The notes beneath the pieces are model-generated. The model saw only the letters and a list, made by a program, of their open reading frames with translations, was not told where the DNA came from and searched no databases. A stretch of DNA of 59,917 bases. It comes from CAZAQV01 sp964487255 (GTDB lineage: Bacteria; Myxococcota_A; Polyangia; Polyangiales; CAZAQV01). Each line of letters opens with the position of its first letter. The stretch's first letter is position 1. Positions 43,861 to 52,436 of this stretch are shown here, one piece after another. Location of the stretch: the NCBI GenBank assembly GCA_964487255.1, contig CAZAQV010000034.1:1-59917 (forward strand), written 5' to 3'. Made by a program: the position numbers and the translations under genes.

Positions 43861-45015
43861 GTGATCCCCCAACGCGTCGTCGCGACGAACAGCCTCCACT
43901 ACAACGAGGAGCGCCACTTCGGTCGCGCCGTGCCTGGCGGATGGCGGCTGGAGAAGCGGAGGGACCTGCTCTCCGCGCCCCGCTACCTGCTCTACCGGCT
44001 GTCCAAGCTCACCGGCCCGGAGTCGGCGGTGTACCGGGCGTACGTCCGCCTCCGTACCCTCCACGCCGGGGGTGGGCGTGGGGCGGACCTCTTCCACTTC
44101 TGGAATTCCGTGAGCACTTCGTCGGTACCCTGGGTGGTGACCTTCGAGACAGCCGTGCCCCGCTGGGATGCCGGATCCCGCTTCGGCCTCCGACTCCTGG
44201 CGGGTGACGCCTGCCGACGGGTCATCGCGGCCAGCGGCTGCGCCGCGCGCATCCAGGAGCACCACCTGGCCCAAGCGCCCGACGATCTCGCCGCGGCGGT
44301 CCGCCCCAAGCTCACCGTCCTTCACCCCGCTCAGGCGCCCCAGGTGGAGTCTTTCGACGAGAAGGATCTCCCGGACGACGAGGATCTCCACTTCCTCTTC
44401 GTGGGGAGGCAGTTCTTCGTGAAGGGCGGCCTTGAGATGTTGCGGGCCTTCGCCCGCGTCCTGGACGAGGGCTACCCAGTGCGGCTGACCGTGGTCAGCA
44501 CGCTCGAGACGGGGGGCCTGGTGTCCCGCTCGGGGCCGGAGGAGTTGCGTGAGGCGACGGCGGTCCTCCGTCGCCACGGGGAGCGGATCCGCCACGAGCC
44601 GCGCCTCCCCAACGCCCAGGTGGTGGAGCTCATGCGGCGGAGCCACGTGGCGCTGCTGCCGAGCTACGCCGACACCTACGGGTACACCGTTCTGGAGGCC
44701 CAGGCCTGCGCCACCCCGGTGATCACGACGTCGGTGCGGGCCCTCCCCGAGCTCAACGGTCCGGAGGTGGGGTGGCGCATTGAGATCCCCACCGACGAGC
44801 TGGGTTTCGCGGAGATAGGCTCGGATCGGGCCCGGGCGAGGGCGTCCGCGCTCATCGAGGAGGGCGTCTACCAGGCGGTGGTGGACGCCTGTGGGTCCCC
44901 CGGAGCCGTGAAGAGGCGCGGGCGGGCCGCGCTAGAGCGGATCCGCCGGGAGCACGATCCCGCCACGGTTTCCAGCCGCCTCGCCGCCATCTACAATCAG
45001 GCCCTGACGTCGTGA
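43861..45015 (+). CDS. GT4 family glycosyltransferase
   Basis: A 384-residue GT-B enzyme. VIPQRVVATNSLHYNEERHF is taken as the start (GTG at 43861); the 50 in-frame residues before it look non-coding. The donor domain has LHFLFVGRQFFVKGGLEML, LPNAQVVELMRRSHV and YADTYGYTVLEAQACATPVI. The usual E-x7-E pair is D-x7-E here, a conservative change. It ends with the helix RLAAIYNQALTS, of which a degenerate second copy is found past the sulfotransferase gene (46151-46238). Specificity unknown. Confidence 0.83.
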   Translation: MIPQRVVATNSLHYNEERHFGRAVPGGWRLEKRRDLLSAPRYLLYRLSKLTGPESAVYRAYVRLRTLHAGGGRGADLFHFWNSVSTSSVPWVVTFETAVPRWDAGSRFGLRLLAGDACRRVIAASGCAARIQEHHLAQAPDDLAAAVRPKLTVLHPAQAPQVESFDEKDLPDDEDLHFLFVGRQFFVKGGLEMLRAFARVLDEGYPVRLTVVSTLETGGLVSRSGPEELREATAVLRRHGERIRHEPRLPNAQVVELMRRSHVALLPSYADTYGYTVLEAQACATPVITTSVRALPELNGPEVGWRIEIPTDELGFAEIGSDRARARASALIEEGVYQAVVDACGSPGAVKRRGRAALERIRREHDPATVSSRLAAIYNQALTS

Positions 45016-45146
45016 AAGGGATCGTCTGGGTGAGCCCACCCGCGCCACCATCTCGACGAACTCTGTCTTCCGAGCCAACCAGCGAGCCAATTCGTGCCGA
45101 CACTTACATGGCCCACGTCACGAAGAGGAGCCGGATGAGTCTGAGT

Positions 45147-45153
45147 AGGGAGG
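45147..45153 (+). promoter_or_regulatory. Ribosome binding site of the sulfotransferase gene
   Basis: agggagg lies seven bases before the ATG at 45161. A strong Shine-Dalgarno match is rare in this window, where most starts are overlap-coupled, and it supports an independently transferred gene. Confidence 0.6.
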
Positions 45154-45160
45154 CACCCGA

Positions 45161-46093
45161 ATGACGGGCGATCCCGGGCTGCTCGCCGGCTCCGCCGTGC
45201 CTTGTTTCATCCTCAGTTCACCCCGGAGCGGGTCTACTCTGCTCCGGATCCGTCTCGGCGCCCTGCCCGGGGTGCTGGCATTGCCTGAGACGCATTTCTT
45301 CGTCTTCAGGGAACGGTTCCTGGGTCACGACCTGATGAAACGCGATGACCGCGTGGCAGTTGCCCGGGCCTGGACCGGCTATTACACGCTCAGGCGATGG
45401 CCGATTGAACACCGGAGCCTGCAGGAGCGGATCGAGGCCGAGGGGACTTCTTGGCCCGCTATCTTCTGGATGACGGCGTGGGAGTATGCGCGGGCTGAAG
45501 GAATCGATCCGAAGACCATTGCGGTCCTCTGCGAGAAGTCGCCACCCCATGTATTCAGGACCAGGGCGATTCGGGCGATGATGCCCGATGCGCGGTTCAT
45601 CGGCCTCGTCCGTGATCCTCGAAGTGTGGTTTCCAGCCTGAAGAACTGTAGCTGGAGCACCTCGAACGCACTCATCAACGCCCGAGTGTGGCGACGAGGC
45701 GTCCAGCAGATCCTCTCCCCGGGCCTCGATCCCTTCGTCATCCGTTACGAGGACTTGGTGTCGTACCCGAGGCGGGAGTTGGAGCGACTGGCCCGTTTTC
45801 TCGGAGTGACCGAGCGCGTTGAGGTTCCGGTCGGATCGGTCTCCGATGCGGTCATTGCCAACGACCCGCATGGTACCCGCTCGCTCCAGCCGATCACCAC
45901 GGAGCATATCGAGCGTTGGCGGAATACGCTGTCGAGAACCGATCGGGAGCTTGAGATCATTCAGGCGGTCTGTCGAAAGGAGATGGCTCGTTTCGGTTAT
46001 ACCTCCGAGACCGAGATGAGGGATTTGACGTTTTTTACCAAGTATTTGGCCACTTGGATCGATCGTATCCTCGTGGCTGTCGTGCGCGCCTGA
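45161..46093 (+). CDS. Sulfotransferase family protein
   Basis: A 310-residue PAPS-dependent sulfotransferase. The 5'-phosphosulfate loop is FILSSPRSGSTLLRIRLG near the N-terminus, and the 3'-phosphate site is GLVRDPRSVVSSL at about residue 149; CEKSPPH between them and VIRYEDLVSYPRREL after them are also typical. It would add sulfate to a glycan hydroxyl, probably in the cytoplasm before export. Composition differs from its neighbours: its last full line of sequence (46021-46080) has 28 G/C in 60. It is monocistronic-looking with its own ribosome binding site and is flanked by copies of the GT4 gene end, all signs of insertion. Confidence 0.85.
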   Translation: MTGDPGLLAGSAVPCFILSSPRSGSTLLRIRLGALPGVLALPETHFFVFRERFLGHDLMKRDDRVAVARAWTGYYTLRRWPIEHRSLQERIEAEGTSWPAIFWMTAWEYARAEGIDPKTIAVLCEKSPPHVFRTRAIRAMMPDARFIGLVRDPRSVVSSLKNCSWSTSNALINARVWRRGVQQILSPGLDPFVIRYEDLVSYPRRELERLARFLGVTERVEVPVGSVSDAVIANDPHGTRSLQPITTEHIERWRNTLSRTDRELEIIQAVCRKEMARFGYTSETEMRDLTFFTKYLATWIDRILVAVVRA

Positions 46094-46150
46094 GATCGGT
46101 CCACTTCGTGAGCGGGGGTCAGGAGATGCCGGCGGGCGCGCCCGGCTCCC

Positions 46151-46234
46151 CAGTTGCCGTGCAGAACGGGGGGGGCCCGATTGGCGAGGATCGCGATTCC
46201 GGCGCCTGTGTCCCGCCGCCTCGCCGACATCTAG
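46151..46234 (+). pseudogene. Degenerate 3' end of a GT4 glycosyltransferase gene
   Basis: Reading in frame to the TAG at 46232-46234 gives RTGGARLARI, then AIPAPVSRRLADI and stop. This aligns with the last residues of the GT4 at 43861-45015 (RRGRAALERIRREHDPATVSSRLAAIYN) with a three-codon gap and a stop where that protein has Tyr. It is the leftover of a duplicated or second GT4 gene after loss of its front part. Confidence 0.6.
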
Positions 46235-46344
46235 AATCGAAAACTGCGGCCCTGGGGGGATCGTCAGGGACTTCCCGACTCTCCCGTCCGCGCGCCCTGG
46301 CGCGGTGGGCCGTCCATCCTTCTTCCTTAGCAGCGAGCAATTCC

Positions 46345-47346
46345 GTGACGAGCCCGAGCACCAGCTATCTCATCACCGGCGGGGCGGGCTTCATCGGCTC
46401 GCACCTCTGTGAGACCCTCCTCAGGGATGGGCACGAGGTGGTGGCCGTGGACGACCTGTCCACGGGCGCCCGCTCCAACATCGCCCACCTCCTGGACGAG
46501 CCCCGCTTCTCCTTCGTGCGGGCCAGCATCATGGACGAGGTGGTCATGGACCGCCTCACCTCCCGCGCGGACACCGTGGTGCACCTGGCCGCCGCGGTGG
46601 GGGTGCAGCTCATCGTCAACGACCCCGTCCATACCATCGCCACCAACATCCTGGGGACGGAGCAGGTCCTGAAGTGCGCGCTCCGCTACGAGTGCAAGGT
46701 GCTGGTGACCAGCACCTCGGAGGTCTACGGCAAGGGCGTTCAACTCCCCTTCCGTGAGGACGACGACGTCCTCCTGGGGCCCACGAGCAAGAGCCGGTGG
46801 GCGTATGCGGCCAGCAAGATGATCGACGAGTTCATGGGCTTCGCCTATGAGCGCGAGTACGGGCTCCGCACGATCATCTGCCGGCTCTTCAACACGGTGG
46901 GGCCCCGCCAGACCGGACGCTACGGGATGGTCATCCCCACCTTCGTGCGCCAGGCGCTGGACGGCGACCCCCTCACGGTCTTCGGCGACGGGATGCAGCG
47001 CCGCTGCTTCTGCGACGTGCGGGACGTGGTGGTGGCCCTCCGGGACCTCCTCTACCACGCCGACGCGCCTGGCCGTGTCTACAACATCGGGTCCACCGAG
47101 GAAGTGACGATCCGGGAGCTGGCCGAGCGGGTGCGCGAGGCCACCGGGAGCGAGTCCCCCATCGTGCACGTCCCCTACGAGGAGGCCTACGCCCCCGGGT
47201 TCGAGGACATGGAGCAGAGGATTCCCGACATCAGCCGGGTGGAGGAGCTGGTGGGGTGGACCCCGTGCCGGACGCTGGACGAGATCATCGAGGCCGTCGT
47301 GGAGCACGACGCCCCGTCCGGAGCGGGGGGCGGGGCCCAGGCGTGA
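46345..47346 (+). CDS. NAD-dependent epimerase/dehydratase (extended SDR)
   Basis: A 333-residue enzyme: YLITGGAGFIGSHL at the start, VAVDDLSTG, catalytic Ser/Thr region TSTSEVYGKG, intact YAASK and RLFNTVGPRQTGRYGMVIP, a pattern shared by UDP-glucuronate decarboxylases and UDP-glucose 4-epimerases. GTG at 46345 is chosen since the upstream open frame (to 46054) crosses the sulfotransferase end and the GT4 remnant. It supplies an activated sugar to the surrounding glycosyltransferases. The stop overlaps a GTG of a small open frame (GTGA). Confidence 0.85.
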   Translation: MTSPSTSYLITGGAGFIGSHLCETLLRDGHEVVAVDDLSTGARSNIAHLLDEPRFSFVRASIMDEVVMDRLTSRADTVVHLAAAVGVQLIVNDPVHTIATNILGTEQVLKCALRYECKVLVTSTSEVYGKGVQLPFREDDDVLLGPTSKSRWAYAASKMIDEFMGFAYEREYGLRTIICRLFNTVGPRQTGRYGMVIPTFVRQALDGDPLTVFGDGMQRRCFCDVRDVVVALRDLLYHADAPGRVYNIGSTEEVTIRELAERVREATGSESPIVHVPYEEAYAPGFEDMEQRIPDISRVEELVGWTPCRTLDEIIEAVVEHDAPSGAGGGAQA

Positions 47347-47501
47347 CCGGGACGCCGTGCGGGGTTTACCGTGGCGACGTGGTGGACGCCTGCCGCTTCC
47401 TCCGCGGCGAGCCGGGTGTGTCCGCGCACACCGGTGCGACCGCGGGCCGGAACCTGCGGCGGGACGCCTGGGCCGAGCTGGTGGAGGCCCTGGCGCCGTG
47501 A
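47343..47501 (+). CDS. 52-residue open frame, possible glycosyltransferase tail remnant
   Basis: Starts at a GTG overlapping the epimerase stop and ends overlapping the next GTG start, both as GTGA. The product reads GDVVDACRFLRGEPG, then HTGATAGRNLRRDAWAELVE, which resembles the final helices of GT4 enzymes (short helix, Gly-x-x-Ala-x-x-Asn, Trp, Leu-Val-Glu). It may be a remnant kept only because it couples translation of its neighbours, or a real small protein. Homology is judged by eye. Confidence 0.4.
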   Translation: MTGTPCGVYRGDVVDACRFLRGEPGVSAHTGATAGRNLRRDAWAELVEALAP

Positions 47502-48556
47502 CCGTACGAGCCCTCTTCCTCTACTCCGAGGTGGCGCCCTACTTCCTGGACGCCCTGACCCACCTGGTGGCCCACCACCCGGTGGAGGCGCGGGTCGTCC
47601 ACTGGCCCCGCCACCCCGACGCGCCCTTCGAGACGCTCGACGCGCCGGGCGTGGCCTCGGCGGACCGCCGCTCGCTGGACGATACGGCGCTCCGGGCGCT
47701 GGCCGGGGAGTTCCGTCCCGACGTGGTCTACGTCTCGGGGTGGATGGACCGGGGCTACCTGCGCCTGGCCCGCCGCCTGCGCAGGTCGGGGGTGCCCGTG
47801 CTCTGCGGGATCGACACGCCGTGGACGGGCTCCCTCCGCCAGCGGGCCGCGGCGCTGGCCGGCCGCTGGATGGTCCGGCGCTGCTTCACCCACGCCTGGG
47901 TGGCCGGCGAGCCCCAGGCGGAGCTGGCGCGGCGCCTCGGGTTCGGCGCGGATCGCGTCCTCACCGGCGTCTACACCGCCGACGTCGAGCGCTTCCGGCC
48001 CGCTGCCGAGGCGCGCGCCGCCCGCGCCGCGTGGCCCAGGGTCTTCCTCTACGTCGGCCGCCTCCTCCCCCACAAGGGGGTGGAGGACCTGGTGGAGGCC
48101 TTCGGCTCCCTCGGCCCGGGCCACGGGTGGCGGCTGCGCCTGGTGGGCGAGGGCCCGCTCCGGGACGCCTTGGAGACGCCCGACGGATGCACGGTGGAGG
48201 GCTTCGTCCAGCCCGGGGAGCTGCCCGGCCTGGCCGCCGAGGCCGGGTGCTTCGTCCTCCCAAGCCGGCGGGAGCCGTGGGGGGTGGTGCTCCACGAGTT
48301 CGCCGCCGCGGGCCTGCCGCTGGTGGCCTCCCGTGCCTGCGGCGCCGGCGGCGCATTCCTGGAGGAGGGGCGCAACGGCTTCGGCCACCCCGCCGGCGAT
48401 CCGGCGGCGCTGGCGGGGGCGCTCCGGCGCGTGGTGCGCCTAACGGACGAGGAGCTGCGGGCCATGGGGCGCCGCAGCCGCGCGCTGGCGGAGCGCACGA
48501 CCCCCGAGGGCTGGGCCGGGACGCTGCTCTCGGTGGCCCGGGGCGGGGGGGGCTGA
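47498..48556 (+). CDS. GT4 family glycosyltransferase
   Basis: A 352-residue GT-B enzyme starting at GTG (GTGA overlap). It opens with VRALFLYSEVAPYFLDALTHL, has VYVSGWMDRGYLRLA and GIDTPWTGSLRQ in the acceptor domain, and VFLYVGRLLPHKGVEDLVEA, LVGEGPLRDAL and the E-x7-E motif EPWGVVLHEFAAAGLPLV in the donor domain. The start resembles glycosyltransferases of O-antigen clusters that precede asparagine synthase genes. A run of eight G lies just before the stop (48545-48552). Specificity unknown. Confidence 0.85.
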   Translation: MTVRALFLYSEVAPYFLDALTHLVAHHPVEARVVHWPRHPDAPFETLDAPGVASADRRSLDDTALRALAGEFRPDVVYVSGWMDRGYLRLARRLRRSGVPVLCGIDTPWTGSLRQRAAALAGRWMVRRCFTHAWVAGEPQAELARRLGFGADRVLTGVYTADVERFRPAAEARAARAAWPRVFLYVGRLLPHKGVEDLVEAFGSLGPGHGWRLRLVGEGPLRDALETPDGCTVEGFVQPGELPGLAAEAGCFVLPSRREPWGVVLHEFAAAGLPLVASRACGAGGAFLEEGRNGFGHPAGDPAALAGALRRVVRLTDEELRAMGRRSRALAERTTPEGWAGTLLSVARGGGG

Positions 48557-48559
48557 GCC

Positions 48560-50440
48560 GTGTGCGGCATCTGCGGAATCGTGAGCCTCCGGGGGGAGGC
48601 GGTGCCCGAAGGCGCGGTGCGCGCCATGAACGACGCCATGGTACACCGCGGGCCCGACGGGGAGGGGTACCATCGGCGCCGCCGGGTCACGGTGGGCATG
48701 CGCCGGCTGGCCATCATCGACGTGGAGCACGGCCAGCAGCCCCTCTACAACGAGGAGGGGACGGTGGCCGTGGTGTTCAACGGCGAGATCTACAACTACC
48801 GGGAGCTGCGCCGGGAGCTGAGGGGCCGGGGTCACCGCTTCCTCACCGAGTCGGACACCGAGGTCCTGGTGCACGGCTACGAGGAGTGGGGCGAGGAGCT
48901 CCTTCCCCGGCTGCGCGGGATCTTCGGGCTGGCGGTGGTGGACGGGCGGCGCGAGGGCCCCGAGTCCGTCCTCCTGGCCCGGGACCCCCTGGGGGTGAAG
49001 CCCCTCTACCTGTGGCGGGACGAGGAGAGCCTCGTCTTCGCCTCGGAGGTGCGCGCCGTCCTGGCGTCGGGGCGGGTGCCCCGCACCCTCGACCCCGCCG
49101 GGCTCCGCTCCTACCTCCTCTACGGCTCGGTGCAGGACCCGTGGACGCTGGTGGAGGGCGTCGGGTCCCTCCCGCCCGGCGGCGCGCTGCGGGTGGGGCC
49201 CGACGGCCTCAGGGCGTGGCGGTTCTGGACGCTGCCCGACCCCTCCGCGGTCCGGGCCTCCATGGACGCCCCGGCCATGGAGGCCGAGGCCGCCGGGCTC
49301 CTCACCGACGCCGTGGAGTCCCAGCTCGTGGCCGACGTGCCGCTGGGTGTCTTCCTCAGCGGGGGGATCGACAGCACCGCCATCGCGGCGCTCATGCGCG
49401 CCGGGTCCGCGGCCCCGGTGGCCAGCTTCGCCATCGTCTTCGAGGAGGACGCGTACGACGAGCGGCGCTGGGCGCGCCTGGCGGCGGACCACATCGGCAC
49501 CGAGCATCACGAGCTCCTGGTGACCGGCCGGGACGCGGCGGCGGAGCTGGACCGGGCGCTGGGCTGCTTCGACCAGCCCTCCACCGACGGGCTGAACACC
49601 TACTTCGTCTCCGGCGCGGTCCGGCGTGCCGGGCTGAAGGTGGCCCTCTCCGGGGTGGGGGGGGACGAGCTGTTCGGCGGGTACGGCGGGTACCGGCGGT
49701 CGGTGCGCATGGACCGGTGGGCGGCGCGGGCGCGCCGGCTGCCGGAGAGCCTGCGGCGTGCGGCCGCCGCCGCCCTGGCGCCCCTGCCCGGAGAGACGAC
49801 GGGACGGGTGGCCGACCTGCTCGGGCACGAGGGTCCGCCGTACTTCCTGGCGCGGCGCTTCCTCTCCCGGGGCGGGGCACGGGAGATCCTGGGCCCCGAG
49901 CTGGCCGCGGACCCGGGGCCGTGGCTGCCGGACCGCTTCTCCGTCCTGGCCGACGAGACCCGGGGCTTCGATCCCGTCAACCGCATCTCCGCCCTGGAGC
50001 TGCGGACGTACATGCTGTCCACCCTCCTCCGGGACACGGACCAGATGAGCATGGCCCATTCCCTGGAGGTGCGGGTCCCGCTGGTCGATCCCGAGCTCGT
50101 GGCCGGGGTGTTGACCATGCCCGGCCCGCTCAAGGTGGGGGGCGAGCGGCCCAAGCCGGTGCTGACTGGCGCCCTGGGCGTGGCCCTCCCCCGGGGCTGC
50201 GTGCACCGGCCCAAGAAGGGGTTCGAGTTCCCCCTCGACCGGTGGCTGCGCGTGGCGCTTCGTGAGCGGATGGCCGCGTCCTTCACCCCGGCGGACGAGG
50301 CCGGGGCCTGGCCCTTCTCCCCGGGGGCCCTGGCGAGGTTGTGGCGAGGGTTCGAGGATGGGAGGATCACCTGGAGCCGTGTGTGGGGGATCTTCGTCCT
50401 CCGGGAGTGGCTCCGCGAACAGGGAATCGGGGCCGGATGA
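48560..50440 (+). CDS. asnB: Asparagine synthase (glutamine-hydrolysing)-like amidotransferase (second copy)
   Basis: A 626-residue AsnB-family protein starting at GTG so that Cys2 (MCGICGIVS) is the glutaminase nucleophile. HRGPDGEGYH, VFNGEIYNYRELR and TESDTEVLVHGYEEWG are canonical class II amidotransferase motifs, and the ATP loop is FLSGGIDSTAI with GVGGDELFGGYGGYRR downstream. It is closer in layout to classical AsnB and exosortase-type WbpS-like proteins than the copy at 28665. It probably amidates a carboxyl group on a glycan sugar. It lies four bases after the GT4 gene and overlaps the FkbM gene. Confidence 0.9.
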   Translation: MCGICGIVSLRGEAVPEGAVRAMNDAMVHRGPDGEGYHRRRRVTVGMRRLAIIDVEHGQQPLYNEEGTVAVVFNGEIYNYRELRRELRGRGHRFLTESDTEVLVHGYEEWGEELLPRLRGIFGLAVVDGRREGPESVLLARDPLGVKPLYLWRDEESLVFASEVRAVLASGRVPRTLDPAGLRSYLLYGSVQDPWTLVEGVGSLPPGGALRVGPDGLRAWRFWTLPDPSAVRASMDAPAMEAEAAGLLTDAVESQLVADVPLGVFLSGGIDSTAIAALMRAGSAAPVASFAIVFEEDAYDERRWARLAADHIGTEHHELLVTGRDAAAELDRALGCFDQPSTDGLNTYFVSGAVRRAGLKVALSGVGGDELFGGYGGYRRSVRMDRWAARARRLPESLRRAAAAALAPLPGETTGRVADLLGHEGPPYFLARRFLSRGGAREILGPELAADPGPWLPDRFSVLADETRGFDPVNRISALELRTYMLSTLLRDTDQMSMAHSLEVRVPLVDPELVAGVLTMPGPLKVGGERPKPVLTGALGVALPRGCVHRPKKGFEFPLDRWLRVALRERMAASFTPADEAGAWPFSPGALARLWRGFEDGRITWSRVWGIFVLREWLREQGIGAG

Positions 50441-51264
50441 ACGAACTCGTCTCACGTCTGGTCCGGGGGGTGCTGCGGACCGTGCCCCTCGGCCCAGTGG
50501 CAGCTCCGCTCTCCCGGCGCCTCCCGTGGCCTCCGTCGCGGAAGCCGGACCACATCGAGGACGTGTTCGGCACGCGGCTCCGCTTCGACGCTTCGTCCCA
50601 CCTGGCCCGCACGGTGTGGGCGTACGGGTGCTGGGAGCGGAACACGGTGCTGAACCTGGCCAAGCTCCTTAGGCCCGGGACCGTGTTCGTGGACGCCGGT
50701 GCCGGCGCGGGGTACTACAGCCTCTTCGTGGCCCGGACGGTCCCCGAGAGTCGGGTCGTGGCCTTCGAGCCCTATCCTCCCGCCCGGGCGGCGCTGGAGG
50801 AGAACCTGGAGCTGAACGGCGTCGAGAACGTCGAGGTCGTCCCCATGGGCCTCTCGGACGGGCCCGGCCGCTTCACCGTCGGGCGAACCGGCCACGACAG
50901 GCTCAACGCCGGCTTCCACCGGAGGGTCGACGATCCCCTGGCGGCCTCCGTGGAGGCCCTCGACCTCGACTCCTTCTGTCGCGACCGGGGAATCGAGGAG
51001 ATCGACCTCCTGAAGGTCGACGTGGAGGGGCACGAGACGGCCTGTATCGAGGGCGCCGAGGGCATCCTGGCCGCCTCGGACGACGCGATCGTGGTCGTGG
51101 AGTTCGTGGAATGGGCGGAGGGGGACAGCGCACGGTTGTATGGGCAGCTCCGGGCCATGGGATTCCAGGGGTACTACCCCCGCGGGTGGCCGTACTTCCT
51201 GAGCGCATGCCAGGGACCGCCTCCGCCCTCGTACCAGGACAACCTGATCTTCCTGAAGCGGTGA
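50437..51264 (+). CDS. FkbM family methyltransferase
   Basis: A 275-residue SAM methyltransferase with the FkbM pattern: VFVDAGAGAGYYSLFVAR, VVAFEPYPPARAALEENLELNG, and LDLDSFCRDRGIEEIDLLKVDVEGHE, ending YQDNLIFLKR. FkbM enzymes O-methylate sugars or polyketides. ATGA overlap with the AsnB gene and GTGA overlap with the GT4 gene make it part of the run. The glycan position methylated is unknown. Confidence 0.9.
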   Translation: MNELVSRLVRGVLRTVPLGPVAAPLSRRLPWPPSRKPDHIEDVFGTRLRFDASSHLARTVWAYGCWERNTVLNLAKLLRPGTVFVDAGAGAGYYSLFVARTVPESRVVAFEPYPPARAALEENLELNGVENVEVVPMGLSDGPGRFTVGRTGHDRLNAGFHRRVDDPLAASVEALDLDSFCRDRGIEEIDLLKVDVEGHETACIEGAEGILAASDDAIVVVEFVEWAEGDSARLYGQLRAMGFQGYYPRGWPYFLSACQGPPPPSYQDNLIFLKR

Positions 51265-52436
51265 GCGGATCCGGGCCCCCCCGCGGGACGGCGGGCATGC
51301 GCATGGCGCTCGTCACCGACGGCGTCTTCCCCCACGTGGTGGGCGGCATGCAGAAGTACGTCTACAACCTGACCCGGGCGCTGGCGGCCATGGGCGTCGA
51401 GGTGGATCTGTTGCAGACGGTTCGGCCCGACGGCGGTCCCGAGGCGCTGGAGGCGCTACGGGGGTCCGTGCCGGGCGGATCCGGGCTTGTCCGCTCCATC
51501 CCGGTTCCCTATTCCTCCCTCCCCCCGATCCCCGGACACTACGTGGCGGAAACCGCGATCTACTCCCGGCGTCTCTCCCGTGCCCTCGACGCCCGACCCG
51601 AGCCCGACGTCGTCTACGCCCACGGCCTCACGGCGGTGGCGCTGCGCGGGCGGGGAAGGGGCGGCTCGACGCCGCTGGCCGTGAACCTCCACGGGCTGGA
51701 GATGTTCCAGAGGACCTTCTCCCTCCGCCAGCGTCTCGCGGCGGCCGCCCTGCGGCCCCTGGCGAGGCTATGCCTTCGGGGCGCCGACGTCGTGCTCGGG
51801 TTCGGGGGCGAGATCGAGGCCATCGCCCAGCGGGAGGCCCCCGGGGTTCCGTACGTGCGGGTCGCGAACGGCGTGGAGCGCGGCTGGCTCCACGACGGCT
51901 CCACCGGGCCCGGGTCGCCGCCCCGGCTCGTATTCGTGGGGCGGAACGAGCGCCGGAAGGGCCTGCCCGAGCTCAACCAGGCGCTGAGCAGGGTGATCGA
52001 GGACGTCCCGGATCTCAGGGTGGACTTCGTCGGGCCCCTTCCGGAGGAGGAGCGCCTGTCCTCGCCTGGCGTCCAGTACCACGGCCTGATGCGGGACGAG
52101 GAGGCGATCCGGTCGATCCTCCGGGCCGCCGACGTGCTCGTCTGTCCCAGCCACGCCGAGGGGATGCCCACGGTCATCCTGGAGGCCATGGCGTGCGGCC
52201 TCGCCGTGGTGGCCACCGAGGTGGGCGCCGTGAGTGACCTGGTGGACGAAGAGAACGGATGGATGGTCCCCCCCGGCGACGTGGACGCCCTGGCCGCGGC
52301 GCTGCGGAGGGCGCTGGAGGCGACGCCCGAGGCGCTCCGGCGCCGGAAGGAGGCGAGCCTCCGTCGAATCCGGGAGCGCTTCCTCTGGTCCCGGGTGGCC
52401 GAGGACACGGTGGAGGCGTTGCGACCGTGGATCTGA
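51261..52436 (+). CDS. GT4 family glycosyltransferase
   Basis: A 391-residue GT-B enzyme. GTG at 51261 overlaps the FkbM stop; an ATG at 51297, right before RMALVTDGVFPHVVGGMQKY, would drop 12 poorly structured residues and is equally possible. Motifs: GGMQKYVYNL (acceptor loop), YAHGLTAVALRG, VANGVERGWL, FVGRNERRKGLPEL and the E-x7-E pair in EGMPTVILEAMACGLAVV. Neighbouring polymerase and glycosyltransferases suggest a role in building the repeat unit. Overlaps the polymerase gene by ten bases. Confidence 0.86.
   Translation: MSGSGPPRGTAGMRMALVTDGVFPHVVGGMQKYVYNLTRALAAMGVEVDLLQTVRPDGGPEALEALRGSVPGGSGLVRSIPVPYSSLPPIPGHYVAETAIYSRRLSRALDARPEPDVVYAHGLTAVALRGRGRGGSTPLAVNLHGLEMFQRTFSLRQRLAAAALRPLARLCLRGADVVLGFGGEIEAIAQREAPGVPYVRVANGVERGWLHDGSTGPGSPPRLVFVGRNERRKGLPELNQALSRVIEDVPDLRVDFVGPLPEEERLSSPGVQYHGLMRDEEAIRSILRAADVLVCPSHAEGMPTVILEAMACGLAVVATEVGAVSDLVDEENGWMVPPGDVDALAAALRRALEATPEALRRRKEASLRRIRERFLWSRVAEDTVEALRPWI

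Larger units (their letters stand above)
44975..46238 (+). repeat. Imperfect direct repeat flanking the sulfotransferase gene
   Basis: gccgcctcgccgccatctac+aatc at 44975-44998 (inside the GT4 gene end) recurs at 46215-46238 with two mismatches in 24 bases. Homology is traceable further upstream at protein level. The pair brackets the low-GC sulfotransferase gene. Confidence 0.7.

Noticed and set aside
47371..50265. 964-codon plus-strand open frame
   Set aside because: Out-of-frame shadow of the GT4 and AsnB genes; Arg/Gly/Pro-rich with no motif, while the overlapping frame has complete catalytic motifs.
28665..50440. Genuine asparagine biosynthesis genes
   Set aside because: Both AsnB-like genes are embedded in sugar operons and duplicated; an amino-acid role cannot be excluded but is not the simplest reading.
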